A DNA stretch of 64,000 bases from Macrostomum hystrix (taxonomy: Eukaryota; Platyhelminthes; Macrostomidae), in the NCBI GenBank assembly GCA_950097015.1, contig CATNEN010000025.1, positions 2,416,001-2,480,000 on the forward strand, read 5' to 3'. This document shows, piece after piece, positions 45,661 to 57,198 of this stretch (within the stretch, counting starts at the first letter, position 1; the number at the start of each line of letters is the position of its first letter). The position numbers and the translations under genes were made by a program. The notes under the pieces are model-generated. The model did not search any database, was not told where the DNA came from, and was given only the letters and a program-made list of their open reading frames with translations.

Positions 45661-48600
45661 AAATCTGCACTAAATGTAACGAACATGTACATTACTAGCT
45701 AAGACATCAGCAAATTCATGAGCCCATTGAAAACTTAGCTGCCGATAAATGCTTAACTACGAGTCTAAATCTTTTTGCTTGAGTAAACATCATAAATGTC
45801 AAGATTGTTCAGAATTTTCAAAGCCCTCGGCTAACGAATCTCAACATTATTTATAACAAATTTTAATATCGATTTCGCATAAATTGAACTGCTCCAATGC
45901 ATGCAGTAAAATCTCATCTTGATATACTGTCAGCTATAGGCCGAATGCAACACCAAGGATTCGAATGGCAGCTCTGTAAGTAGCATGTATGTAAGAGCCT
46001 TGGATCAGATAATTGTACACCCCACATGCAGATTCTCATCGCAATTGCATCCATCAAGCTAAAGGAAGATGATAAATTACTTGCAGTTTATTTACAGTTT
46101 GCAGCTTACAAAAACATTTGGAAGGGAACAGGTTAGTTAAAAATGGGAAATTCATCTTAGTAAGTTGTTTGATTTCGTCTGTAAAGGCTCGGAGGAGCAC
46201 ATATGCTTTTTATTGAGCATTAGGAGCATATACTGCTCTAAAGTACCTCGCCTGATGCAATTACTGTCGATGCGTAAATCAGGTGCAAAAAAACTAAAAG
46301 GCATGTAACATATGGAAGCCGCGACATAATCTTACAGATTTTGTTTGTCTAGTATTCTTCCTTATCTATTTGCATACATACTGGGCAATGCCCACTTTCA
46401 CTTATTTGAGAGCGTATAATTTTTTTAGCTACACGTAAATGGTAGATCAAAGGATCATTGTTAATGGATCTTGAGAATGGATTTAATAGAGCTAACGGGA
46501 ATTATATGATGACATCAGCTAGGCAGTCTGGTTAATTAATGACCATAGATGAGATGCTGCATTAAGCATGCAATATATAGGCATTCGTTTATGTTGTAAG
46601 TAACAGTAAGTAAAATAACGGCTGTTGCACTTGTGTATGGGACTTTATTCTCGGGCTATAACTCCTCGACTCAATTTTTCTCCCAACAACAAAATGGGTG
46701 TCACGGACATGGTAAAGGATGCGGCCGTTGCATGTAAGTATTTTAAAAGCAGTATTCGATTAAAGTACTTGGTAAAATATGAACTTTGAGTTAAACAATG
46801 AAGCACTCTTTCTTTCGTTGCGAAACACTGTAATCTGTTCTTAAAATTTGGATTTATTTGCAATCCCTGTAACTACAAAGTATCCTCAGAACCTCAGAAA
46901 AAAGTGCTACTTTTTTCGAAACCATTACTATCCGAAACCCATCCAAGCACCACTAAAGTAGACTACTGTATAGTTTGTAGCACAGTTGTCCTTATACATA
47001 TACTCTTTATTCTTAAGTGGTCTTTGCCTTATCACGCTTTTTAGACGTTAAATTTTTTTCGGTAGTTACATGATAATATATATTTAAACTAGTTTTCGTG
47101 GTGGCTGCCTCAGTAGCTTCTGGACTAAAAGTAATGTTTTAGCACTAGAAGATAAAAAGCTAAATCGAATGTCCGTTAATTTCAGCTGTGCGCTCGCCTT
47201 CTTATTTTTTTAGTTACACATTTTGTTATAACCATTCAGCTTTCTTGTACTAACGGATTCTGTCTGCTAGCTTGCGTTGCGAAAACTTTTTTATATTCAA
47301 AATCATTTTGAACTCATAACAACTGCATTAAATGTTCCTGCTATTTTCCTGTTATTATGCCATATATATAAAATATAAACTATTACGAAAGACAGAATTT
47401 TTTTTCATATTTTTTATTTTATGCTTGTATATCAGATTGATTCCAATTTCCAAATTACAGTTCAGGTACAGACTGAAGTGAAAGAAAGGTTTTTAAGCTA
47501 ATTAAATTAAATAGTTCAGAAGCTAGGCCAATGACTATGTCTATTCTTGTTAAATTCCCATTACTAAGATTAAGAAGCAAGTTTTTATTTTAAGTAACCT
47601 AGTCAAAAATGTTTGTAGTTTGTCATCTTCAGTTTTAAGTTAATTTATATGCCAGTTATTTTTGTGACATAGGCCTAGGCCACAAAAGCTATTTATTATA
47701 TTTATATAATATATATTATAATTAAATGAATTATAAATTGCTTTAAATTGTAATCATTGAGCTTGACAATGTAAATATCTAGATGCTAGTCTGTCTAGAG
47801 GTAGGTGGTAGAATTACATACTGTTTTATGTTTTATAGTTGTAAACCCACTGGGCAATCCTCTAGTTTCTCATATTTAATTCAAATGTATTTTTAAATGT
47901 CAACTTCAGAAATTTCAAAACCACATGCAAATTGTGGGATACAGTTTTCCTAGTCTGTTGACTGTTGGTAGGTTGTCAAGATAGACAGGATGTCACAGGA
48001 TTTTTAACAAATGCACTTGTTAAGACTGCCTAAAGCTAAACCTAAAACCTAAACCTAAAGCCCTCCTTCCTTTGACTTCCACTTTCAATAGGCTATATAT
48101 CTAAAGACAAAGAGTTAGGCCTATTATTAGGGGCCTATTATTTTTTATTTCAGTTTTTTTCTTTTTTTAATTTTTAATCTTCTTTTCTTTAAGATTGAAT
48201 TAATTATGTAGTTTTATATCATATCTACCCTTACTACCCTTAGGTAATTGCAATTGGTAAACTAACATAGCATTTATATGTATATGTAGTAACTAAACAA
48301 ATAAGCATTTCATATTTGTGCTATAGTCAGTTTCACTAATGTATGAGTATAATCAAATCATAACATTTGGTAGTAAAAATTCTAAATAATTGCAATTTCT
48401 ATATTCACATATTTTATTCCTATTGGCATGCTGCTCTTAGATACAAAAGCAATTATTTGCCAACTGCAAACAAAACAGTTGATTTCATGTAGATGTGCTA
48501 ATCAATTAAGTTCAAAATTGTGGGCCCTAAAGGGCCTAAATTGAACAACAAGCCTGCCACTCACCCCCCAGAAAAATTGTTAATCATATCCAATTTGTTT

Positions 48601-48663
48601 TAATTTCCATTGTAGCTGGCGGGCCTGTGAATCGCATTAACAAATAAAAACAACAATTGAACA
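45661..48663. other. AT-rich intergenic spacer
   Basis: About 3 kb with no array, SINE or convincing ORF. The end carries ttccattgtag at 48607-48617, a probable acceptor before the COX4 start. Confidence 0.55.
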
Positions 48664-49019
48664 ATGCTCAACTCATTGCGACTTTGTCAAACTGCTGGCC
48701 GACTCAGCAGTCGGTCGGTCGTCTCCCAGCGCGGCTTCGCCTCAGCCGCGGCGTCGGCTTCGCCAGCATCGACTGGCTACACTAGCAAGGAGATGGAATC
48801 GGTTATCTCCGCGGGCCAGCTGGCCAGCTATCCCCAGGTTGGCCGCCGGGAATGGGTCGGCCATGGTCGCGGCGGCATGCCAAACTACTTCGACTGCCTG
48901 ATGTTCCCCTATCCGGCTATTCGCTTCAGGGAGTGGGACGCCACTTACGAGGCCCTGCGACAGAAGGAGAAGGGCGACTGGAAGAATCTGAGCATGGAGG
49001 ACAAGAAGCAGCTATATCG
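48664..49019 (+). CDS. COX4: COX4 exon 1
   Basis: Residues 1-118 plus two bases of codon 119, donor CG|GTAGGG. The donor places an in-frame TAG directly after the exon, so an unspliced message stops here. Contains the presequence and the conserved matrix segment. Confidence 0.95.
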
Positions 49020-51075
49020 GTAGGGTAACATTTTCTTATCTTCTTATTATTTTCTTATCAAGTCATTGGCTTTTGCCGTTATATATTCATCTATTCATAT
49101 TGCCAGGAAAGGTTTCAGGGAACCCTTCTATGTTCAGGCAGTGCTCTAATCCCCTATACCTTCAGGCAATGCTCTAATCCCCGACATCTTCAAACCATTT
49201 TATTTTCCCTTTTATGTTCAGGCAGTGCTCTAATCCCCTATAAGTTCAGACTATGCTCTAATCCCCTATATCTTCAGGCAATTGTCTAATACCCTATATG
49301 TTCAGGCAATTGTCTAATACCCTATGTGTTCAGGCATTGCCCTTATCCTCTATATCTTCAGGCAGTGCTCTAATCCCCATTCTTCAGATATTTCTCTAAT
49401 TCCAAATTTTCAAGCAGTGCTTTAAAACCTATACCTTCAGGCAATGCTCTAATCCCCTATATCCTCAGGCAGTGTTCTAATCCCCTATATCTTCAGGCAG
49501 TGCTATAATCCCCTATATCCTCAGGCAGTGCTCTAATCCCATATATCTTCAGGCAGTGCTATAATCCCCTATATCCTCAGGCAGTGTTCTAATCCCCTAT
49601 ATCTTCAGGCAGTGCTATAATCCCCTATATCCTCAGGCAGTGTTCTAATCCCCTATATCTTCAGGCAGTGCTCTTAATCCCTATATCTTGAGGCAGTGCT
49701 CTAATCCTCTATATCCTCAGGCAGTGCTCTAATCCCCTATATCTTCAGGCAGTGCTCTAATCCTCTATATCTTGAGGCAGTGCTCTAATCCCTATATCTT
49801 GAGGCAGTGCTCTAATCCCCTATATCCTCAGGCAGTGCTCTAATCCCTATATCTTGAGGCAGTGCTCTAATCCCTATATCTTCAGGCAGTTCTCTAATCC
49901 CATATATCTTCAGGCAGTGCTCTAATCCTCTATATCCTCAGGCAGTGCTCTAATCCCTATATCTTGAGGCAGTGCTCTAATCCCCTATATCTTCAGGCAG
50001 TGCTCTAATCCCCTATATCTTCAGGCAGTGCTCTAATCCCTATATCCTCAGGCAGTGCTCTAATCCCCAATTTACTCAGGCAGTGTTCTAATCCCCTATA
50101 TCCTCAGGCAGTGCTCTAATCCCATATATCTTCAGGCAGTGCTATAATCCCCTATATCCTCAGGCAGTGTTCTAATCCCCTATATCTTCAGGCAGTGCTA
50201 TAATCCCCTATATCCTCAGGCAGTGTTCTAATCCCCTATATCTTCAGGCAGTGCTATAATCCCCTATATCTTCAGGCAGTGCTCTTAATCCCTATATCTT
50301 GAGGCAGTGCTCTAATCCTCTATATCCTCAGGCAGTGCTCTAATCCCCTATATCTTCAGGCAGTGCTCTAATCCTCTATATCTTCAGGCAGTGCTCTAAT
50401 CCCTATATCTTGAGGCAGTGCTCTAATCCCCTATATCCTCAGGCAGTGCTCTAATCCCTATATCTTGAGGCAGTGCTCTAATCCCTATATCTTCAGGCAG
50501 TTCTCTAATCCCATATATCTTCAGGCAGTGCTCTAATCCTCTATATCCTCAGGCAGTGCTCTAATCCCTATATCTTGAGGCAGTGCTCTAATCCCCTATA
50601 TCTTCAGGCAGTGCTCTAATCCCCTATATCTTCAGGCAGTGCTCTAATCCCTATATCTTCAGGCAGTGCTCTAATCCCATATCAGTTGTGCCACAGGCTG
50701 CACATCTTGCCTAAGTGAGCTAGGTGTATTTCTATCTACGTATCTAGCTCTCTAATATTCGCGTGAATTCCAAACCTTAGAAGCCAGACGCTCTCGCCCT
50801 GACTGAATTGCAGCCACTCCTACCGCTACACCCTGTCGGAGCTGCAGGCGCCCACCGGTCGCTGGAAGCTGTCCTTGGGCATCCTGATGCTCGTTATTAG
50901 CGGCGCCTCACTCACAATGCTATTTTTCAAGAAGGTGTTCGCCCCGGCCTTCCCGAGTTCATTCGAGGAGGAATGGATGCTGCGCTCCATGTGGAAGCAG
51001 GTCATGATCGGATTCAACCCGGTTCAGGGCGTCGGCTCCAAATGGGATTACGAGAACAACCGATGGAAGGAATAG
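48664..51075 (+). CDS. COX4: Cytochrome c oxidase subunit 4, mitochondrial (whole gene, 2 exons)
   Basis: Nuclear-encoded subunit of complex IV in the inner mitochondrial membrane, regulatory in known systems. 205 residues. An Arg/Ser-rich presequence (about 1-30, RLCQTAGRLSSRSVVSQRGF) is followed by a matrix domain (EALRQKEKGDWKNLSMEDKK, family EKEKASW..LS..EK), one TM helix (about 138-160) and the C-terminal signature NPVQGVGSKWDYENNRWK (family NPIQGLASKWDYEKNEWK). Exons 48664-49019 and 50814-51075 join in phase 2, making the Arg of LYR. A pyrimidine-rich ttccattgtag sits about 50 bases before the ATG, suggesting a 5' UTR intron or a trans-splice site. The single intron is almost all minisatellite. 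Confidence 0.96.
49105..50685. repeat. 28-bp minisatellite filling the COX4 intron
   Basis: About 56 units of ggcagtgctctaatccccta plus tatcttca. It starts about 85 bases after the donor and ends about 125 bases before the acceptor. Longer blocks (for example 49440-49900 and 50090-50570) are repeated almost unchanged. Confidence 0.97.
50814..51075 (+). CDS. COX4: COX4 exon 2
   Basis: Acceptor TTGCAG, phase 2. It opens HSYRYTLSELQAPTGRWK, then the TM helix LGILMLVISGASLTMLFF and the conserved SKWDYENNRWKE end, with stop TAG. Confidence 0.95.
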
Positions 51076-51079
51076 AGAG

Positions 51080-51950
51080 GCCAGAAAATTCACTCAAAGG
51101 AAGACAATTAACTCTAATTCTTATATAGTAACTATTGAAAGCTAGATATGGGTGGGGCTCACAGTAGTGTCTCTCTGTCACTACCATCTTCTGCTAGCGT
51201 AATTTAATCGTAGCTATATAAAAATGATTAAGTCCTGTCTCTCTGTGTTTTTTTCTCTTGCGTGTCTACCTGCTACTTTATAACTGAAATAGCAAAATTA
51301 ATATTAAAGTAGCTTTCTAGTTGCCCACTTTGCGCACTTTTTAGTCGGGTATGCCAGTTAAATCACAAATTCAGGCCTAAGCCGAACATTTGCTGTTCCC
51401 ACCGCTTTTTTCCTCAATTGTAAGTTCAAGATATACCTATAAAAAAGCTACCGTATGAACATATTACTGTTAAATTTTTTAATTTTAAAAGCCAGCCTTC
51501 TGTACTACCAAGTTAAAATCAAATAGAGAAACAACTAAATGATCATAGACTTATATTTAATCTTCGCTTCTTCCATCTGTTTAGTATGGAACATACGACA
51601 GCAACGGTAAAAACATTTTTAAGTCCAACTTTAGCAATTGGAAGAGGAAATAAAAAGAATGCATCTGTCACCATCTTGTAGAAGATAAAACTGTGAGCGG
51701 AGCAATTTCTTCTTTTAGTTTAGATTCTTGTTCGTTTTTTAATTGTGATTTAAGTTTTAAGATTTTTTGTTTCTTTAGCATTTGTAATTTTAAGTTACAC
51801 AGGAACCTTACAATTGCTATAGTTTTATGTTAAGTATAGTTCGCCCAGTTGTAATTTAGATATCTGCGTTAGCTGGCGTAGAAATTCAAGTCAGTGCAGC
51901 CGCCTTACATCTCACAGTAGCTGCGGCTGTGCCCAACTGGCTGTACATCT
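51080..51950. other. COX4 to RING/NHL spacer
   Basis: AT-rich, no feature beyond AATAAA-like strings (for example near 51648); no gene seen. Confidence 0.5.
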
Positions 51951-51959
51951 GGCCCAACT

Positions 51960-52440
51960 GGGCTAGGTTTCATCTCTTCTCCCGTCTCATCTCTCCTCAG
52001 TCTCATCTCTTTCCCCCGTCTGATCTCTTCCCCCGTCTCATCTCTTCTCCCGTCTCATCTTTTCCCCGTCTCATCTCTTCCAACGTCTCATCTCTCCCCT
52101 GTCTCATCTCTTCCCTGTCTCATCTCTTGCCGTCTTATCTTTTTCCGTCCGATCTCTTCCCCGTCTCATCTCTCCCCTGTCTTATATCCTGTCACATCTC
52201 TCCCTGTCTCATATTTTCCCCCGTCTCATCTCCCTCCTGTCTTATCTCCTGTGTAATCTTTCCCACATCTCTCCTGTCTCATTTCCTGTCTTATTTCTCC
52301 CCGTCTCATCCCCTTTCTCATCTCTCCTATCTTATCTTCCGTCTCATCTCACCATTTAATAATCTGTTCCCTTATCTGTCTGCTGTCTGATCTCTCATTC
52401 ATCAATCCGGTCCGCTGTCTCTTTGGATCCTATCTCTCTC
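51960..52440. repeat. Pyrimidine-rich degenerate repeat
   Basis: Loose units of ccgtctcatctcttcc type, upstream of the RING/NHL gene. Confidence 0.85.
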
Positions 52441-52638
52441 TCTCGTCTGTCTAGGAGTCTAGGATTTTTTAAATAAGGCCAGAAGCTTAAGTCATTTCAT
52501 TACTTTGCAAAAGTTGAGTAAATATTGCATATTTTCGAAAACTTTTAATAAAGGATTTTTCCAGCAAATTTTAATCTGCACTTGCTAAACAATATTGTTG
52601 TAAAAAGCGGCTGTGTTAGATTGAGTGTTTAAACAAGA

Positions 52639-52903
52639 ATGTCTCAGGCTAAGCGAATTCGTTTAGCCAACTCTGATAATAGCGAACGACCATTGGCGCC
52701 CAGCTCCGCCGATGCTAAACTGAAGCCGGGGAGTGATGCCGAACCTTCTGCGAACCTGTTGGAATTAGTGCAGGATTGTACCTGCCCGGTGTGCAAAGAG
52801 ATCTACACTGAGCCAGTCATTATAAATGCTTGCGGCCACACTTTCTGTCATGGATGCTATGACAAACTTGTTAAAAAGTGCGCCACGGTTGACACTGGCT
52901 CAG
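52639..52903 (+). CDS. RING/NHL gene exon 1 (RING first half)
   Basis: Residues 1-88 and one base of 89. Starts MSQAKRIRLA and carries CPVCKEIYTEP and ACGHTFCHGC. Donor CAG|GTGAGT, phase 1. The intron's minisatellite begins about 15 bases after the donor. Confidence 0.92.
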
Positions 52904-55900
52904 GTGAGTCAACTGTGTCAGGGTGAGAAACACCCGATCGATGGGGTGAGGGAAGGGTGAGAAACACCCGATCGATGGGGTGAGGGAAGGGTGAGAAACA
53001 CCCGATCGATGGGGTGAGGAAAGGGTGAGAAACACCCGATCGATGGGGTGAGGAAAGGGTGAGAAACGCCCGATCGATGGGGTAGGGGAATGGTGAGAAA
53101 CACCTGATCGATGGGGTAGGGGAAGGGTGAGAAATACCCGATCAATAGGGTTGGGGAAGGGTGAGAAACACCCGAACTGTGCGGTAGGGGAAGGGTGAGA
53201 AACACCCGAACTGTGCGGTAGGGGAAGGGTGAGAAACACCCGAACTGTGCGGTAGGGAATGGTGAGAAACACCCGAACTTTGCAGTTGGTGAGGGATGAG
53301 AAACACCCGAACTGTGCGGTAGGGAATGGTGAGAAACACCCGAACTTTGCAGTTGGTGAGGGATGAGAAACACCCGAACTGTGGGGTAGGTTAGGGGTAA
53401 GAAACGGCTGACAGAATCATTTAGGTGTGGTGAAGGATTGAGAAACAGCTGACAGAATCATTTAGGTGTGGTGAAGGATTGAGAAACAGCTGACAGAATC
53501 ATTTAGGTGTGGTGAAGGATTGAGAAACAGCTGACAGAATCATTTAGGTGTGGTGAAGGATTGAGAAACAGCTGACAGAATCATTTAGGTGTAGGTGAGG
53601 GATTGAGAAACAGCTGACAGAATCAGTTAGGTGTGGTGAAGGATTGAGAAACAGCTGACAGCTGTGAAGCTGTAATGGCTGATAAATTCATACCGAATTA
53701 GTGCACAAAATTTCTGAACAAAATTGTCTCTAGGCAGCGGCTTTGCATTCTTATTCGCATCGGCATCTATGTCTGTGGAGCAGCGTCAGCAGCACCGGCG
53801 TGTCGCCTGTCCCGTGTGCCGAGTGAAGTTCCGACCGTGCCCGGAGGCCGTCCGGCCGGATCAGGACACCGACTGCCTGGTTAGAGCTCTGGCTCTAGTG
53901 AAATCGTCGGCTTCACCATCGACTACTGTTGATGATGGCGACAGCGGCTGCTGCTCAGCAGTGCCGGACTGCTGGCGACGTCGGGCTGTTCGATGCACCG
54001 ACTGCGGCGTGGCCGCCTGCCAGACGCATCACGAAGCCTCTCTGGCCGGCCTGCGCCAGGGAGCAGCCGATATTGTCGCCGCCAGCGTGACATTCGCGTC
54101 CGATGACGCGGCTGGAGTTAGGCAGCTGCGCCGACTCGCTGATATGCAGCGCCGCCTGCCGGACCTTCGGCGCGCCCTGGCCGATCGTCTGGCTGCTCGC
54201 CTGGACGCCTACGAAGCTCGCCTAGCTGACGCCAGCAATCGGGTTCGTCTGGCCGCTGATGCTAGTGACCATTGTCGACGCAGTCTGGCTGATCTAGCCG
54301 AACTATTGACATCTGCCACAGACGCCGCGGCTGACAACACTGCCGGTGACTCCAGCTATGCCGAGATGCTGACATTGAAGAACCGGCTCGGTGCTGAACT
54401 TGCCGAAGCTAGATCCAAGCATCCGCTGCTGAGAGTGGAGGAGTCGAATGAAATGGTAATACTAATGATCTTAGTTGCTAGCCACCACAAAATCATTACT
54501 ATTCAGAATCCATTGGTTGCTATGCACCATTCATTGGTTGCTACGCTCTATCCTTTTATTGCTGCGCTCTATCAATTAATTGCTACGCTCTATCCATTAA
54601 TTGCTACGCTATATCCTTCGTTCGCTACGCGCCATCCATTGGTTGCTACTCACCATCCTTTGGTTGATATGCGCCATCCATTGGTTGCCACGCACCATCC
54701 ATTTGTTTCGACCCATCACCCATCGATTACCAAATTTCATCTATAAGTTGCTGCCCTGTATTTGCTGCATCCATCGTCCCCAAAAATCATTTCATTCTAG
54801 CAGGAAGAGTTGGAGCGTCGCCTAGACGAATGCCTGGACGGCCTGACAGTCCGGCTTTACGCCTTGCCATACGAGTCTATCGCCCCCTCCGCTACCGCCT
54901 CCGCCGCCCCTTCCCGTCTGACGCCAGTCTCCCACCGGCGCACCCAACCTCGCCGGCCCTGGTGCATTCGCCTGCTGAGCAACACCGCCGGCCTTCGCCT
55001 ATCCGATGGTCGCCTGGTGAAATCTTCGCCAACAGTTGCAGATTCAAACATTGTTGACAATACTGAAGCGCTGCCTGAAGCTGGAGTCCTGCTAGTGAAT
55101 TACAGCGGACCCAATAGCCGATTGCTTGTGTTTGAAGCTGGCTCATTGCGCCGTATCGGCTGCCTGCAGCTTCAGCCGCCTCGCTTGCCCGGCATTGCCA
55201 TCGGCTTCGCCAGCCGGCGTCGCTGCCGACCTGGGCGCATCGCGGTGTGCAATCGGCGCCAGATGATCTTCGCCACCGACTCCGGCAACAGTCGGGTCAT
55301 GGCCTTCCAGCCCAATGGCCGACTTACCGCCAGCTTCGGCTGCTTCGGCGACATCGACGACGAGAACAGCCTCTGCCGCGATGCCGACCGATCGTCGATG
55401 ATCAACGATGGCGAGCCGGTGTTCCAACGGCCTCTCGGACTCTGCGTCGATGAAAAGATTCTCTACGTAGTGGACAGCGGCAACTGTCGGGTGCAGATGT
55501 TCGACCTTGACGATAACTACAAGCGAGTTGGCTGCCTCAAGCATTCTACTTTCACTAGCGGATTGCACAGCGTCTTGGCGGTGGCAAGCTCTGACCTGAC
55601 CGCAGCTGGCGAAGCCGCAGTTCTAGTGGTGTCGGATCGCGACACGGAATCGCTGTTTCTGTTCGACAGAACTAGCAGGTATTACATTTTTTTAAGTTTG
55701 CCATTTTTTCCCCCTGATTCTCAAACTTTAGTAGAAATCCCTAATCCATATTCTATCACAAATCCTCACTGGTTAATCTCTACTATCAAAAATCCTCATT
55801 TATTAATCCATATTCTATCACAGATCCTCACTGGCTAATCCCTATTCTATCCCAGATCCTCATTTGTTAATCCCTATTCTATCCCAGAACCTCACTTGTT

Positions 55901-57198
55901 AATCCCTATTCTATCCCAGAACCTTACTGTTTAATCCCTATTCTATCCCAGATCCTTACTGTTTAATCCCTATTCTATCCCAGATCCTTACTGTTTAATC
56001 CCTATTCTTTCACAGATCCTCACTGTTTAATCCCTATTCTATCCCAGAACCTCACTTGTTAATCCCTATTCTATCCCAGATACTCACTGTTTAATCCCTA
56101 TTCTATCCCAGATCCTTACTGTTTAATCCCTATTCTATCACAGATCCTCACTGTTTAATCCCCTTATATTACAAATCCTCACTAGTTAATCCCTATTCTA
56201 TCCCAGATACTCACTAGTTAATCCCTATTCTATCACAGATCCTCACTGGCTAATCCCTATTCTATCCCAGATCCTCATTTGTTAATCCCTATTCTATCCC
56301 AGAACCTCACTTGTTAGTCCCTATTCTATCCCAGAACCTTACTGTTTAATCCCTATTCTATCCCAGATACTCACTGTTTAATCCCTATTCTATCCCAGAT
56401 CCTCACTGTTTAATCCCTATTCTATCACAGATCCTCACTGTTTAATCCCCTTATATTACAAATCCTCACTAGTTAATCCCTATTCTATCCCAGATACTCA
56501 CTAGTTAATCCCTATTCTATCCCAGATACTCACTAGTTAATCCCTTTTCTATCACAGATCCTCACTGGTTAATCCCCTTATATTACAAATCCTCACTGGT
56601 TAATCTATGCCTCGCTATTTAAAGGCGGCTAATCCGCAGTCTGGGTGTAGATGGCCGGCCCGCCGACCTCTGCTCTGACCGGCACGGCAACATCCTAGTC
56701 AGCATGGCTGCCAGCCGCCTAGTGATGGTGTTCGATCCGCAGCTGACCCGCTGCCTGTACAATTTCAATTTGGACAGTTGGTCGCCAACAAGCAACGATG
56801 GACTGTTACACGGCAGCCCCGGCGACGTCTACCGACGTGCTGCGACGGCGGCTGCAGACAACGATGACGATGGCCAAGAAGAAGACGAAGAGGTTGATGA
56901 AGATGACGAATACATCGCCGGTTGGGACTCGTCAGCGTCGTCGGCGTCTTCGGCCGCATCGTCCGGCTTCTCATTGTCGGCCGCCGATCCACCGCTGCCG
57001 TCTGTTGGTGATTTTCTCTTCTCGGGTCTGGACGGCCGGAGTAGGCATCGCTTTGTTGCCGGATTTGGCGCCGGCGGCAGCGGCGGCGGTATCAGCGGAC
57101 TGGCCGACTGTTTGCAGGGTATCGCGCTAGACCCAGTAACTAGGCGACTGTTCGCTACGGATTCTAAGAAACAGTGTCTGCTTGCCTATCAGCTGTGA
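52639..57198 (+). CDS. RING/coiled-coil/NHL-repeat protein (TRIM-NHL-like), whole gene, 4 exons
   Basis: 812 residues. A C3HC4 RING is formed by C49, C52, C65, H67, C70, C73 from exon 1 and C114, C117 from exon 2, so an intron cuts the RING and leaves a 40-residue loop. A poor B-box-like motif (RRAVRCTDCGVAACQTHHEA) and an Ala/Arg/Leu-rich coiled coil (about 230-345) follow, then NHL-type beta-propeller repeats (IFATDSGNSRVMAF, LYVVDSGNCRVQMF, NILVSMAASRLVMVF, LFATDSKKQCLLAYQL). An acidic and Ser/Ala-rich insert (DNDDDGQEEDEEVDEDDEY) interrupts the propeller in exon 4. Known relatives (TRIM-NHL proteins, NHLRC1) are E3 ubiquitin ligases or RNA regulators. Which orthologue this is cannot be told here. 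Phases are 1, 0, 2. Confidence 0.9.
52918..53395. repeat. 34-bp minisatellite with donor-like motif
   Basis: About 14 units with gggtgagaaacacccgatcg or the ...cccgaactgtgcg variant, in RING/NHL intron 1 starting about 15 bases after the donor. Each unit repeats gtgagaaa, like a weak 5' splice site. Confidence 0.95.
53396..53665. repeat. 41-bp minisatellite
   Basis: About six units of gagaaacagctgacagaatc plus atttaggtgtggtgaaggat. It follows the 34-bp array directly and shares its gagaaac part, so it probably derives from it. Confidence 0.93.
53734..54455 (+). CDS. RING/NHL gene exon 2 (RING second half, B-box-like, coiled coil)
   Basis: Acceptor CTCTAG in phase 1, donor ATG|GTAATA in phase 0. 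It supplies the last RING pair (VACPVCRVKF), the degenerate zinc motif and the first part of the coiled coil, ending RVEESNEM. Confidence 0.9.
54475..54735. repeat. 21-bp repeat filling RING/NHL intron 2
   Basis: About 12 degenerate units of catccattggttgctacgc, from about 20 bases after the donor to about 65 before the acceptor. Confidence 0.9.
54801..55678 (+). CDS. RING/NHL gene exon 3 (NHL propeller)
   Basis: Phase 0 acceptor TAG|CAG|GAA: either AG can be used, adding or dropping one Gln. Ends GACAGAACTAGCAG before donor GTATTA, phase 2. Encodes most NHL blades. Confidence 0.9.
55725..56605. repeat. 32-bp minisatellite filling RING/NHL intron 3
   Basis: About 27 units of cagatcctcactgtttaatc plus cctattctatcc, ending within about 20 bases of the exon 4 acceptor. 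Confidence 0.96.
56625..57198 (+). CDS. RING/NHL gene exon 4 (last blades and stop)
   Basis: Acceptor AAAG, phase 2 (completes an Arg). RLIRSLGVDGRPADLCSD continues the propeller, then the acidic low-complexity insert, then GISGLADCLQGIALDPVTRR and the final blade, stop TGA. Confidence 0.9.
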
